Shown here: piece by piece, positions 26,189-35,266 of the stretch
Layout of the letters: every line of letters begins with the position of its first letter
Numbering within the stretch: the first letter of the stretch is position 1
NCBI RefSeq assembly: GCF_028617075.1
Contig: NZ_JAQKGV010000001.1
Coordinates: 1 to 64,000, forward strand
DNA: 64,000 nt
Source: Rubrobacter calidifluminis
GTDB lineage: Bacteria; Actinomycetota; Rubrobacteria; Rubrobacterales; Rubrobacteraceae
Direction of reading: 5' to 3'
The notes under the pieces: model-generated
What the model saw: the letters and a program-made list of their open reading frames with translations, nothing else
Databases searched by the model: none
What the model was told of the DNA's origin: nothing
Position numbers and translations under genes: made by a program

Positions 26189-27424
26189 TTGAAGGAGCCG
26201 GACGGCCCGAGGAGAGGGATCCCCCGCCCGAAGACCACCGGGGTGCTCGCCGTCGCTGGTGTCTTCTTGATCGCCGCGAACATGCGCGCCCCCATAACCG
26301 GGGTCGGCCCTTTGCTCGGCGAAATCCGGCGGGATACCGGGCTCTCCAGCGGGGCGGCGGGGTGGCTGACCACGATCCCGCTCCTGGCCTTTTCGGTGCT
26401 CTCCCTGGCTTCTCCGGGGCTCGCCCGCAGGCTCGGTCTGGAGCGTTCGCTCTTCGTGGCGGCGGTTCTCCTGGCCGCGGGGCTCGTGGTCCGCTCCCTG
26501 CCCGCCGTCCCGACTCTCTTCCTCGGCACGGCGGTCGTGGGGACCGCGATAGCCGTCATAAACGTTTTGCTACCCGGCCTCATCAAGCAGGACTTCCCCC
26601 GCAGCGTCGGCGTCATGACCGGGGCGTACACGACGACGATGAGCTTCATGGGGGCGGTCTCCTCCGGCATCAGCGTACCCCTCGCCCAGCGGGGCGGTCT
26701 CGGGTGGCGCGGGGCGCTCGGCTGCTGGGTGGTTCTGGCGGCGGCCGCGGCGGTGGTGTGGCTGGTGCGGCTGAGGGACGGACGCCGCGCACCCGAGGGC
26801 TCCTCGCGCAGCATCCGCAGCCTGCTGCGAGCGCCGCTCGCCTGGCAGGTGACGATGTTCATGGGGTTGCAGTCGGTGATCTTCTACGTGATGGTGACCT
26901 GGCTTCCGGAGATACTCCGCTCCGAGGGGATGGATGCGGCGAGCGCCGGGTGGATGCTCTCGATCTTCCAGCTCGTCGGGCTCCCGGCGACCTTCCTCGT
27001 CCCCGCGCTCGCCGGCCGCCGCCCGAGCCAGCGCGGTCCCGTGGCGCTCACCGTCACGCTCTCCGGGCTCGGTTTACTGGGCCTGCTTCTGGCCGGCGGT
27101 GTCGCGCCCGCGCTTTGGGTGGTGTTGATGGGGATCGGAGGGGGGTCTTTCATAAGCCTCTCGTACACCTTCTTCTCGCTGCGCGCCCCGGACGCACAGA
27201 GCGTCTCCGCTCTCTCCGGCATGGCGCAGTTCTTCGGGTACCTGCTCGCGGCGATCGGTCCGGTTCTCTTCGGATACCTCTACGAGGCGACCGGAGGCTG
27301 GACGGTCCCCCTCGTGCTTTTGTTCCTGGTGATCGTCGCCCTGTTCTTCTCGGGGCTCGGGGCGGCGCGCGACGCCCGGATCGCGCCTGCAGACGGCGAT
27401 CCTGGAGACGGGAGGAAAGGATAG
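26189..27424 (+). CDS. MFS transporter, CynX/NimT-like
   Basis: This 411-residue protein has 12 hydrophobic helices and belongs to the major facilitator superfamily. NMRAPITGVGPLLGEIRRDTG at the end of helix 1 is the hallmark of the cyanate/2-nitroimidazole transporter (CynX/NimT) subfamily, followed by SSGAAGWLTTIPLLAFSVLS. Helix 5 contains TGAYTTTMSFMGAVSSGIS. The substrate is uncertain; subfamily members move small anions or drugs. It starts at TTG 26189 and its stop overlaps the start of the pyroglutamyl peptidase gene, implying cotranscription. Confidence 0.85.
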   Translation: MKEPDGPRRGIPRPKTTGVLAVAGVFLIAANMRAPITGVGPLLGEIRRDTGLSSGAAGWLTTIPLLAFSVLSLASPGLARRLGLERSLFVAAVLLAAGLVVRSLPAVPTLFLGTAVVGTAIAVINVLLPGLIKQDFPRSVGVMTGAYTTTMSFMGAVSSGISVPLAQRGGLGWRGALGCWVVLAAAAAVVWLVRLRDGRRAPEGSSRSIRSLLRAPLAWQVTMFMGLQSVIFYVMVTWLPEILRSEGMDAASAGWMLSIFQLVGLPATFLVPALAGRRPSQRGPVALTVTLSGLGLLGLLLAGGVAPALWVVLMGIGGGSFISLSYTFFSLRAPDAQSVSALSGMAQFFGYLLAAIGPVLFGYLYEATGGWTVPLVLLFLVIVALFFSGLGAARDARIAPADGDPGDGRKG

Positions 27425-28065
27425 TGGCACGGAAGATACTCGTATCCGGTTTCGAGCCGTACGGCGACCTCGGTCACAACCCCACCCGGGATCTCGCCGA
27501 GCAGGCGCCGGGACTCGGGCTCGGGGGCGCGGAGGTATCCTCCATCGTGCTCCCGGTCGAGTACGACCGGTGCGCGGAGATCCTGATCGGGGAGGTGGAC
27601 CGCCTCCGGCCCGACGCGGTGATCGCCTGCGGGCTCGCCCCCGGCAGAACCGCCGTAACCCCGGAGCGCGTCGGCTTGAACGTCAAGGATACCGCTCCGG
27701 GACGCTCACTGCCGGACAACCGCGGGCGGGCGCCGCGGGACGAACCCGTAACCACTGACGGTCCCGACGCTCTCTTCTCGACGCTACCCTGCCGCAGGAT
27801 CTCGGAGGCGTTGCTCTCCCGAGGGATCCCCTCCTACGTCTCGAACACCGCCGGAACCTACATCTGCAACAACACGCTCTACGCGCTGCTCGATCACGTG
27901 AGGAGCGAGGACCTCCCCACCCTGGCCGGTTTCATACACTTCCCGGCCTCGACGGAGCTGGCGCTGGAGAACCCTCTGCTGCCGAGCCTGCCCTTCGAGA
28001 TGATGCAAGAGGCCCTCGGCGTCGCCATCGAGGTCGTGCTGAGAGCGGGTGTCCCCCGACCCTGA
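27424..28065 (+). CDS. pcp: Pyroglutamyl-peptidase I
   Basis: This 213-residue cysteine peptidase (family C15) removes N-terminal pyroglutamate from peptides. ILVSGFEPYGDLGHNPTRDL is the N-terminal signature. PERVGLNVKD contains the catalytic Glu region, SNTAGTYICNNTLYAL the catalytic Cys, and GFIHFP the His. The GTG start overlaps the stop of the transporter gene by one base. A cytoplasmic role in peptide recycling is expected. Linkage to the transporter could mean it acts on an imported peptide, but that is a guess. Confidence 0.92.
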   Translation: MARKILVSGFEPYGDLGHNPTRDLAEQAPGLGLGGAEVSSIVLPVEYDRCAEILIGEVDRLRPDAVIACGLAPGRTAVTPERVGLNVKDTAPGRSLPDNRGRAPRDEPVTTDGPDALFSTLPCRRISEALLSRGIPSYVSNTAGTYICNNTLYALLDHVRSEDLPTLAGFIHFPASTELALENPLLPSLPFEMMQEALGVAIEVVLRAGVPRP

Positions 28066-28069
28066 CCCG

Positions 28070-28297
28070 CTACGCTCCGAGCCGGGATGCGGTCCGAAGC
28101 TCCTCGGCCGGCTGCACCTCCCTCTCCCTGAAGGCCGTGTGTATCGAGGTGTTGCCGTCTATCTCGACGTAGAGCGCCTCCTCGTGGAGCGTCGTGGGGA
28201 TGACCCTCACGACCCTCCCCTCGCGGCCGGCGTACCTCCACGTCAGCGGCGCGTCCTCGCGGTAGACCACCACGACGCGGTCTCCTTCTCTCAACAT
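28070..28297 (-). CDS. Small hypothetical protein
   Basis: This 75-residue protein begins MLREGDRVVVVYRED and continues GREGRVVRVIPTTL, a KOW/SH3-like small beta-barrel pattern. The ATG has GGAGG ten bases upstream, which supports it being real. No family recognised. It is convergent with pcp. Confidence 0.5.
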   Translation of the reverse strand: MLREGDRVVVVYREDAPLTWRYAGREGRVVRVIPTTLHEEALYVEIDGNTSIHTAFREREVQPAEELRTASRLGA

Positions 28298-28407
28298 CGC
28301 GTGCCATCCTCCCCTTGTTCGCCGCGATACTTGGCCGGATTCTAGACCATCTCCGGCTCCGCCGAAAGGGTGGATCGGGGGGAGATACGGGTATACAAAA
28401 GGAGTGT

Positions 28408-28436
28408 GCCCGCACGGGGTCTGGCTCCCCGCGGGC
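28408..28436 (+). other. GC-rich hairpin in the leader of the molybdenum hydroxylase operon
   Basis: GCCCGC pairs with GCGGGC and GGGG with CCCC around a seven-base loop. It lies 70 bases before the large subunit start in the 206-base gap that also holds the operon promoter, which I could not place. No T-run follows. Confidence 0.4.
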
Positions 28437-28503
28437 GGTTTGCGAAGGTGATTTTGCAGAACGGGGGTTCGTTTTGGGTCCGGAGCGGGATGGAGGGGGT
28501 TAC

Positions 28504-30738
28504 GTGGGACGCCGGGTCGTCCGGGTCGAGGACGGGCGGCTGGTGCGCGGTGAGGGAACCTACGTCGCGGACATGAGGCCCGAAGGTTGCCTGGAGGCGG
28601 CCTTGGTCCGCAGCCACGTCGCGCACGGGCGGCTCGAGGGGGTGGACCTCGACGCCGCGCGGGCGGTGCCGGGGGTCGTCGGGGCATACTCGGCGGAGGA
28701 TCTGCCCGACCTCCCGGCGGCGCGGCCGCTCTTTCAGTCCGACGTGCTCGAAGGCAGGGAGTGGCCGGCGCTCGCGCGGGAAAGGGTGCGCTTCTTCGGT
28801 CAGACCATCGCCGTCGTCCTCGCCGGGGACCGGTACGCGGCCGAGGACGGGGTGGAGGCCGCCGGGGTCGCGATTGAAGAGCTTCCCTGCGTCATCGACC
28901 CGACGGAGGCGGCCTCCACCTCGGCGCCGGAGCTCTTCGAGGGGCTCTCCAACGTCGTGGGGGAGTGGGAGGCGGGGGAGCCTGTCGGGGAGGATCTCTG
29001 GCGCGAAGCCCCGGTGGTCGTCGAGGCATCCTACCGCGTACCGCCGCTCTCGCACGCCTCGATCGAGGCGCGCGCGATCCTGGCCGAGCCCGGGGAGGGC
29101 GGCGCCCTCACGGTGTGGGTTTCGCACCAGGCCCCCCACCGTCTGAGGAGGGACCTCTCCGAGCTGTTCGGTATCCCGCAGGAGAAGGTTCGGGTCGTCG
29201 TCCCGGACGTCGGCGGGGCGTTCGGCGGGAAGAGCGAGACCTTCCCGGAGTACCTCGCCGTGGTCCACCTGGCGCTGCGGCTCGGACGTCCGGTGCGCTG
29301 GATCGAGGACCGGACGGAGGCGCTGACCGCCGCCGTGCACGGGCGGGGGCAGAACCAGAGGGTCCGGCTCGCCGCCGACCGCGACGGCAGGATGCTCGCG
29401 CTCGAGGTCGAGGCCGACGCGAGCACCGGGGCCTACCCGCACTACGGGGTGGCGCCCATCTTCAACATGCTCAGGCTCCTCTCCGGCGTCTACCGCATTC
29501 CCCGCATCCATGCCAGGGCGCGCGCCGTCGTGACCAACACCACCCCGACCGCCCCCTACCGCGGCGCGGGCCGGCCCGAGGCCGCCTACGCCGTCGAGCG
29601 CACGGTCGATCTCCTCGCCGCCAGGCTCGGGGAGGACCCGGCGGAGGTGAGGCGACTGAACATGATCCACCCCGGAGAACTTCCTCACGAGACGCCGGTC
29701 GGGGCCCGCTACGACAGCGGCGACTACCCGGCGGCGCTCGAGAAGGCGCTCGAGGCCGCGGACTACGGGGGCTGGCGCGCCGAGCAGGAGCGCCGCCGGA
29801 GGGAGGGCGGGCCTCCGCTCGGCATCGGGATCTGCTGCTACGTGGAGAGCGCCGGGGTGATGGGTGAGTACGGCGCGGTCGAGGTGCGGCCCGACGGGGA
29901 GATCCTGGCCCTCTCCGGCGCCTCCTCGACCGGGCAGGGACACGAGACGACCTTCGACCAGGTCGTCGCCTCGGTCCTCGGGGTGGAGGTGGGGAGGATC
30001 AGGGTCGTCGAAGCCGACACCGCCGCCGTTCCCCGCGGCGTGGGCTCCTACGCGAGCCGTTCGATGCAGGTCGGAGGGGCGGCGCTCCACCGCGCCTCGC
30101 TCCGGCTCATCGAGGAGGCCCGGCGCAGGATGGCCGGCCTCTGCGGCGTCTCCGTCGAGGAGGTCTCCTGCCGGGAGGGTGCCCTGCGTGCCGGGGAGGA
30201 GGAGATGGACCTCGTCCGTCTCGCCTCGAGGACCGGGGCGCTGCGGGTGGAGGAGGACTTCGAGCCGCCGCAGTCCTTCCCCTACGGCTGCTACGTCGCC
30301 GTGGTCGAGGTCGACCCCGAGCTCGGCGTCGTGCGCGTCCTGCGGCTCGTCGCCGCCGACGACTGCGGGGTCGCCGTCAACCCGCTCGTGGTGGATGGTC
30401 AGATCTACGGCTCCCTGATGCAGGGTCTCGGGCAGGCGCTCTACGAGGAGGTGCCCTACGACGCGCGGGGGCGGCCGCTCGTGGACCACGGCCTCCTCGA
30501 CTACCTGCTTCCGACCTTCTCCGAGCTTCCATCAGTCCGCACGGTCGAGATGGAGACCCCGAACCCGAACACCCCTCTCGGCGCGAAGGGAGTTGGAGAG
30601 TCCGGATCCATCGGTGCGCCCCCGGCGGTGGTGAACGCCGTCGCGGACGCCCTCGGCCACCCCGACGGGCTCCAGATGCCACTGACGCCGCAGGCCTGCT
30701 GGATGAAGACGGGGGTCCGGGAGGGGGTGGGGAAGTGA
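28504..30738 (+). CDS. Molybdenum hydroxylase large subunit (xanthine dehydrogenase / CoxL family)
   Basis: This 744-residue molybdopterin-cytosine-dinucleotide subunit hydroxylates an unknown substrate. GRRVVRVEDGRLVRGEGTYVAD is the N-terminal signature and supports GTG 28504, which follows GGAGGGGG. VPDVGGAFGGKSETFPEYLA, APYRGAGRPEAAYAVER and the C-terminal GAKGVGESGSIGAPPAVVNA (catalytic Glu) are all present. The active-site loop AYRCSFR of true aerobic CO dehydrogenase is absent, so it is not form I CODH. Gene order large-FAD-2Fe-2S with overlapping starts indicates one enzyme complex. An amidohydrolase follows in the same operon. Confidence 0.9.
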   Translation: MGRRVVRVEDGRLVRGEGTYVADMRPEGCLEAALVRSHVAHGRLEGVDLDAARAVPGVVGAYSAEDLPDLPAARPLFQSDVLEGREWPALARERVRFFGQTIAVVLAGDRYAAEDGVEAAGVAIEELPCVIDPTEAASTSAPELFEGLSNVVGEWEAGEPVGEDLWREAPVVVEASYRVPPLSHASIEARAILAEPGEGGALTVWVSHQAPHRLRRDLSELFGIPQEKVRVVVPDVGGAFGGKSETFPEYLAVVHLALRLGRPVRWIEDRTEALTAAVHGRGQNQRVRLAADRDGRMLALEVEADASTGAYPHYGVAPIFNMLRLLSGVYRIPRIHARARAVVTNTTPTAPYRGAGRPEAAYAVERTVDLLAARLGEDPAEVRRLNMIHPGELPHETPVGARYDSGDYPAALEKALEAADYGGWRAEQERRRREGGPPLGIGICCYVESAGVMGEYGAVEVRPDGEILALSGASSTGQGHETTFDQVVASVLGVEVGRIRVVEADTAAVPRGVGSYASRSMQVGGAALHRASLRLIEEARRRMAGLCGVSVEEVSCREGALRAGEEEMDLVRLASRTGALRVEEDFEPPQSFPYGCYVAVVEVDPELGVVRVLRLVAADDCGVAVNPLVVDGQIYGSLMQGLGQALYEEVPYDARGRPLVDHGLLDYLLPTFSELPSVRTVEMETPNPNTPLGAKGVGESGSIGAPPAVVNAVADALGHPDGLQMPLTPQACWMKTGVREGVGK

Positions 30739-31607
30739 AGCCCGCACCTTTCGACTACCTGGTCGCACGCAGCGTGCGGGAGGCCGTATCCGCGCTCGCG
30801 GAGCGCCCCTCCCAGGCGCGCGTACTCGCCGGCGGACAGAGCCTGGTGCTGGAGATGAACTACCGGCGCGAACGTCCGGCGCTGCTCGTGGACATAAACC
30901 ACGTCCCCGGCCTCGATGGGATAGAGGTCGAGGGCGGTGAGCTACGGGTCGGTGCGCTCGCCCGCCACCGCGATTTCGAGGAACCGGTCGCGCGTGACCC
31001 CCTGGGCCGGCTGCTCGAGCGGGTGAGCCGCCACATTGCCCACCCCCCGATCCGGGCGCGGGGGACGATGGTCGGAAGCCTGGCCTACGCCCATCCGGCC
31101 GCCGAGTGGCCCGCCGTGGCCGTCGCCCTGGACGCCCGCCTGGAGCTGGCCGGCCCGGAGGGCGTGAGGACGGTTCGCGCCGGGGAGTTCTTCCGGGGGC
31201 CGTTCGCGACCGCCCGCCGGCCGGAGGAGATGATCACGGGTGTGCGCCTGCCGCTTCTCGGGGAGGGCAGCGGCGTGGGCTTCGTCGAGCTGCGTCGGAC
31301 CGGGGCGAGCTTCGCGCTCGTGGCGGCGCTCGCCGCGATCACCGTCGAGGGAGGCGTAATCACCTCCTCCCGCGTCGCCCTCGCCGGGGCCGCGGACCGC
31401 CCGCTGAGGGTGAGAGGCGTGGAGGAGGCGCTCGCCGGAGATCCGCCGTCGGACGAGACGTTCGCCGGGGCGGAGAGGCGCGCCGCCCTCGAAGCCGACC
31501 CGGTCCCGGAGCCTCACGCGGGGGTGGAGTACAGGCGCCACGCCGCCGGGGTGCTGGTGCGCCGGGCGCTCGAACGGGCGGCGGAGGACCTGGAGGTGAA
31601 CTCGTGA
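30735..31607 (+). CDS. Molybdenum hydroxylase FAD-binding subunit
   Basis: This 290-residue CoxM-type subunit passes electrons from the iron-sulfur clusters to FAD and then to an external acceptor. ARVLAGGQSLVLEMNYRRER is the FAD pyrophosphate loop. ISHxAIR-like RVSRHIAHPPIRARGTMVGSLAYAHPAAEW is the second FAD motif (residues about 95-125). The C-terminal domain contains GASFALVAALAAITVEGG. It overlaps both flanking subunit genes by four bases, as expected for a stoichiometric complex. Confidence 0.9.
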   Translation: MKPAPFDYLVARSVREAVSALAERPSQARVLAGGQSLVLEMNYRRERPALLVDINHVPGLDGIEVEGGELRVGALARHRDFEEPVARDPLGRLLERVSRHIAHPPIRARGTMVGSLAYAHPAAEWPAVAVALDARLELAGPEGVRTVRAGEFFRGPFATARRPEEMITGVRLPLLGEGSGVGFVELRRTGASFALVAALAAITVEGGVITSSRVALAGAADRPLRVRGVEEALAGDPPSDETFAGAERRAALEADPVPEPHAGVEYRRHAAGVLVRRALERAAEDLEVNS

Positions 31608-32071
31608 GGATCGAGATGGAGGTGAACGGGGAGAGGCGGGCCCTGGAGGTCGAGCCGCGCCGCACGCTCGCCGACGCTCTGCGGGAGGATCTCGGGCTCA
31701 CCGGGACCCACCTCGGGTGCGAGCACGGGGTCTGCGGTGCTTGCACCGTGATCGTCGACGGCGAGGCCGTGCGGTCGTGCCTGATGTTCGCCGTACAGGC
31801 GGACGGGGGCCGGGTGAGGACCGTCGAGGGACTCGCCTCCGGGGCCGGGCACCCCCTGCAGCGGGCCTTCCGGGCCGAGCACGCCCTGCAGTGCGGCTTC
31901 TGCACGCCGGGGTTCCTGATGCTGCTCGCCGCGGCGCTCGAGAGGGATCCCGGCATCGTCCGCGACGAGGAGCGTCTGCGGGAGCTTCTCACCTCGAACC
32001 TGTGCCGGTGTACCGGCTACGAAGGCATCCGGAGGGCGGCCCTGCGGGCGGCGGAGGAGATGGGGCGATGA
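31604..32071 (+). CDS. Molybdenum hydroxylase 2Fe-2S subunit
   Basis: This 155-residue CoxS-type subunit carries two [2Fe-2S] clusters. The plant-ferredoxin-like cluster uses Cys39, 44, 47 and 59 (GCEHGVCGACTVIVDGEAVRSC). The second uses Cys97, 100, 134 and 136 (CGFCTPGF and CRCTGYE). The GTG start overlaps the FAD subunit stop, and the stop overlaps the amidohydrolase start. Confidence 0.95.
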   Translation: MRIEMEVNGERRALEVEPRRTLADALREDLGLTGTHLGCEHGVCGACTVIVDGEAVRSCLMFAVQADGGRVRTVEGLASGAGHPLQRAFRAEHALQCGFCTPGFLMLLAAALERDPGIVRDEERLRELLTSNLCRCTGYEGIRRAALRAAEEMGR

Positions 32072-33012
32072 GGGTCATCGCGGTGGAGGAGCACTTCACC
32101 ACCGGGGAGCTGCTGGAGGCGGACGGCATCGGAGGACCGGGCTATCCGTCGGAGAGGCTCCTCGACCTCGGCGAAAGACGGCTCAAAGACATGGACGCGG
32201 GGGGCGTCGACTTGCAGGTTATCTCGCTCGCCGCCCCTGGTGGGCAGCAGCTGGAGGTGAAAAGGGCCGTCCCGCTCGTGCGCCGGGCGAACGAGATGCT
32301 CGCTGAGGCGGTCTTTTGCCACCCGGACCGCTTCGCCGGCCTCGCCGCCCTTCCCACCCCGGACCCGGAGGCGGCCTGTGCGGAGCTGGAGCGGGCGGTG
32401 CGCGAGCTCGGTTTCAGGGGAGCGGTCGTCAACGGGCACACCCGCGGGCGCTTCCTCGATGCGCCGGAGTTCCGGCCGCTGCTCGAGCTCGCGGCCCACC
32501 TGAGGGTCCCGATCTACCTGCATCCGACCCCGCCTCCGGATGTAGTCAGGCGGGCGTACTACTCGGGGATCTCGCCGGAGGTGGACGGTGCGCTCGCGAC
32601 ATCGGCCTGGGGCTGGCACGTGGAGACCGGGCTGCACGCGCTGCGGCTCGTCCTCTCGGGGATCTTCGAGCGGCTGCCGGATCTCAGGGTGGTCGTGGGG
32701 CATCTCGGGGAGGCGCTGCCCTTCATGCTGCGGCGGGTCGACGCCCGGCTCTCCCCGGAGGTGATGGGGTTGAAGAGGCAACCCTCCTGGTACCTGAGGC
32801 ACAACCTCTGGCTCTCGATCAGCGGGTTCTTCTTCGAGGCTCCCTTCCGGACCGCGATGGAGGAGTTCGGTGCCGAGAAGATCCTCTTCTCCGTCGACTA
32901 CCCGTTCGCGTCGAGCGCCGAGGGATGCCGCTTCCTGGAAGGGCTCGGGTTCGGTCCGCAGGAGTACGCGAAGATCGCGCACCAGAACGCCGGGGAGCTC
33001 TTCGGGCTCTGA
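32068..33012 (+). CDS. Amidohydrolase-2 family protein (decarboxylase-like)
   Basis: This 314-residue TIM-barrel metalloenzyme resembles ACMSD/gamma-resorcylate decarboxylase-type amidohydrolases. VIAVEEHFTTGELL holds the ExH variant of the first metal motif, AALPTPDPEAACAELERAV and GAVVNGHTRGRFLDAPEF follow, then YLHPTPP (metal His), VVVGHLGEALPFMLRR (His) and ILFSVDYPF (Asp). The ExH form is common in members that decarboxylate aromatic acids without hydrolysis. It is coupled to the hydroxylase by a four-base overlap, so it probably acts on the same substrate or its product. The actual reaction is unknown. Confidence 0.8.
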   Translation: MRVIAVEEHFTTGELLEADGIGGPGYPSERLLDLGERRLKDMDAGGVDLQVISLAAPGGQQLEVKRAVPLVRRANEMLAEAVFCHPDRFAGLAALPTPDPEAACAELERAVRELGFRGAVVNGHTRGRFLDAPEFRPLLELAAHLRVPIYLHPTPPPDVVRRAYYSGISPEVDGALATSAWGWHVETGLHALRLVLSGIFERLPDLRVVVGHLGEALPFMLRRVDARLSPEVMGLKRQPSWYLRHNLWLSISGFFFEAPFRTAMEEFGAEKILFSVDYPFASSAEGCRFLEGLGFGPQEYAKIAHQNAGELFGL

Positions 33013-33018
33013 GCCTGC

Positions 33019-34089
33019 TCAGCGGGACCCGGATAGTTTCGCCAGCCTGCGGGCGAGCGGTGGCCCGAGCAGCACCACGGCGAAGACGCGGATCATCTGC
33101 ACCGCGAGGACCAGCGAGACGTCTGCCCCTCCGCCGAGCGCGATGATCGAGACCGAGTCTATCCCGCCGGGGGTGGTCGCCAGGTAGGCGGTGAAGGGAT
33201 CGGCCGGGGTGAAGGCGGAGAGGGCGAGCCCGAGCCCGGCGCAGACGACCATGAGCAGGACCATCGAGATGAGGACGGCCGGCAGCACGTGCGCCGCGTG
33301 CTCGAGCGAATCGCGGTCGAAGAGGATCCCGACGTAGAGCCCGAGCGCGACGTAGGCGGCCTGCGGGACGCCGGGGGGAAGGACGGGGTGGAAGAGCCCG
33401 AACTCGCTCGCCAGCACCCCGAGGATCAGCGGGCCTACGAGGGCGCCCGCCGGGAGACGCAGTTTGCGCCCGGCCCAGGTGCCCACCACGGCCGCCAGCG
33501 CGCTCAGGGCGTAGTCTGCAGGCGAGGTGCGGGAAGAGAAGCCGGTCGGTATGCCCCCGCCCGGAGAGCCCCCCGAGTCTCCGGGCATCAGGCCGAAGTG
33601 GGCGATGAGCGTGGCCGAGAGCACGACCACCACGACCCGGACATACTGCATCAGGGCCACCAGCCGGCTGTCGGCCCCGAGCGAGGGGCTCATCGCCAGC
33701 ATGCCGGAGGCGGCTCCCGGGAGCGTCCCCAGTGAGGCCGTCTGCCCGTCGAGCGAGGTGAGCCGGGCGAGCACCAGACCCGAGGCCAGGCTCGCGAGCA
33801 GGGTGCCGGCGAGCACCAGCGAGACCGGCAGCCAGTCGTCGGCGAGCGTGGGAAGGGACGATGGACGGAAGGTGGAGGCCAGCAGCGTGCCTATGACGGC
33901 CTGGGAGAACGTTCTCGTGCCCCGGGGCATCTCGAGGCGCTTCCTGCTCGCCAGCGCGAATGCTATCGCGACGAGCATCGGGCCGACCAGCCAGGCCGCC
34001 GGGACGCCGAGGCGCTCCCCGAGGAACCCGGCGCAGGCGGCGGCCGGGAGCAGTGCCATCCAGGTTGCGTGCTGTCGGCGTCCTTCCAT
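33019..34089 (-). CDS. AbrB-family membrane protein (ammonia monooxygenase-like transporter)
   Basis: This 356-residue protein has about ten membrane helices in two repeats. Each repeat shows the family pattern: VPAAWLVGPMLVAIAFAL then GTLPGAASGMLAMSPSLGAD in the first half, and LPAGALVGPLILGVLASEF then ATTPGGIDSVSIIALGGGAD in the second. The family is annotated AbrB or DUF-type ammonia monooxygenase and is thought to transport small organic molecules. It is convergent with the molybdenum hydroxylase operon with a six-base gap, and may supply or export a related compound. Direction and substrate are not known. Confidence 0.82.
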   Translation of the reverse strand: MEGRRQHATWMALLPAAACAGFLGERLGVPAAWLVGPMLVAIAFALASRKRLEMPRGTRTFSQAVIGTLLASTFRPSSLPTLADDWLPVSLVLAGTLLASLASGLVLARLTSLDGQTASLGTLPGAASGMLAMSPSLGADSRLVALMQYVRVVVVVLSATLIAHFGLMPGDSGGSPGGGIPTGFSSRTSPADYALSALAAVVGTWAGRKLRLPAGALVGPLILGVLASEFGLFHPVLPPGVPQAAYVALGLYVGILFDRDSLEHAAHVLPAVLISMVLLMVVCAGLGLALSAFTPADPFTAYLATTPGGIDSVSIIALGGGADVSLVLAVQMIRVFAVVLLGPPLARRLAKLSGSR

Positions 34090-34121
34090 CCTCCGGCATC
34101 TATCTTTCCATCCTCCGGCAT

Positions 34122-35084
34122 CTACCTGGAGGGAGGAATCCTAACGCGGGTCGTCTCACCCGCGGGCGGAGCTTTGACCCGTGCCGGAATGCCGAAGTCG
34201 TAATACTCGAGGGAGATCCTGATGTGGCCCCGTTCGCTGCCGGCTCTCTCCCCCGGCTTCGTACGCGGGATCTCTATCGGGACTGTCGACTCGAAGCGGC
34301 GTACCCGGTCCCGGCCGTCCAGCCAGACCGTGACCGGCAGCCTGCGCGAGCCGAGCTCCCGCATCAGCGCCTCGTAGAGCTCTCCGGCTCTGGGGTTTTC
34401 CCGCGACATCCTGTCGAGGTCCACGACCATGTGGTAGCGGGTGGTGGGGACACCGCGCACCTCCTGCCGGCCGAACTTGCGTGTCCCGCCGGGGATCACG
34501 CCCTCGAGGTAGTCGAGCTGGTGGACGGGGTCGTTGAGCTGGCCGCTGGCGAGCTGCGCCAGATATGCTCCACGTCCCCCGGCGAGCGCCAGGAGGTTGA
34601 GGCGCACCCAGTGTGACCGGGGCTCCTGACCTTGCGAGGGGGACTTCTCGTAGATCGTGTAGCCGAGCTGGCGGAGTTCCGCGTGCCCGGCGCCGGGGGT
34701 GCTCAACCTCACCCTCGCCCGGTCTCTGGTGAAGCTGACCAGGCCAAAGCCGCGTATCCTTATCATCTTCGAGCCGTGTGTGCCCTTATTCGGGAGGGGA
34801 GGGAGGCCGAACTCGGTCTCTTCTATCGCTACCCGGGTGCTGCCCTCACCGGTGGTGGCACGGTATGCCCTCATGGCCAGAGGCTGCCGCGCTTGCCCGG
34901 TCTTCTGGGTGGTGCCCCCGGATAGGTGTGAGGATGCGGTGGTGGCTGTGGATGTCCTCCTGCCCGGGGTGCAGCTCGCAGCGGTGAGTACGAGCATGCA
35001 GAGCACCAGAAGGAAGGCAGCCTTCCGGAGTGAGGTGCCTTTCGCTGTCGGTGTGCCTGCTGGGAAACCTCTCTTCATGCCCAT
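34122..35084 (-). CDS. Secreted lipoprotein, LppX/LprG-like
   Basis: This 320-residue protein has a signal peptide with lipobox (LVLCMLVLTAASC, Cys at about residue 38) after a basic N-terminus. A Ser/Thr-rich linker follows, then a beta-rich domain. Segments RKFGRQEVRGVPTTRYHMVV and RLPVTVWLDGRDRVRRFEST match the pattern of LppX/LprAFG proteins, which carry lipids across the cell envelope in actinobacteria. The assignment rests on the lipobox and these motifs. It is divergent from alr and followed by the AbrB-like gene on the same strand. Confidence 0.65.
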   Translation of the reverse strand: MGMKRGFPAGTPTAKGTSLRKAAFLLVLCMLVLTAASCTPGRRTSTATTASSHLSGGTTQKTGQARQPLAMRAYRATTGEGSTRVAIEETEFGLPPLPNKGTHGSKMIRIRGFGLVSFTRDRARVRLSTPGAGHAELRQLGYTIYEKSPSQGQEPRSHWVRLNLLALAGGRGAYLAQLASGQLNDPVHQLDYLEGVIPGGTRKFGRQEVRGVPTTRYHMVVDLDRMSRENPRAGELYEALMRELGSRRLPVTVWLDGRDRVRRFESTVPIEIPRTKPGERAGSERGHIRISLEYYDFGIPARVKAPPAGETTRVRIPPSR

Positions 35085-35266
35085 CCCTCCGTAAGGCCCG
35101 GCCTCTCCTTCGGAGAAGGGGGACTCTGTCTCCTGCGGCGACGTTTATACAGAAAAGATATTCTAGCCACTGATCGCCGGGAGGAGGGCTCCGCTGCGGC
35201 TTGAGTTGAGAGGTCGCGCACAGTAGACTCGTCCTGCGGGTCTTCTCTTTTTGGCGTGGAGGGTCG

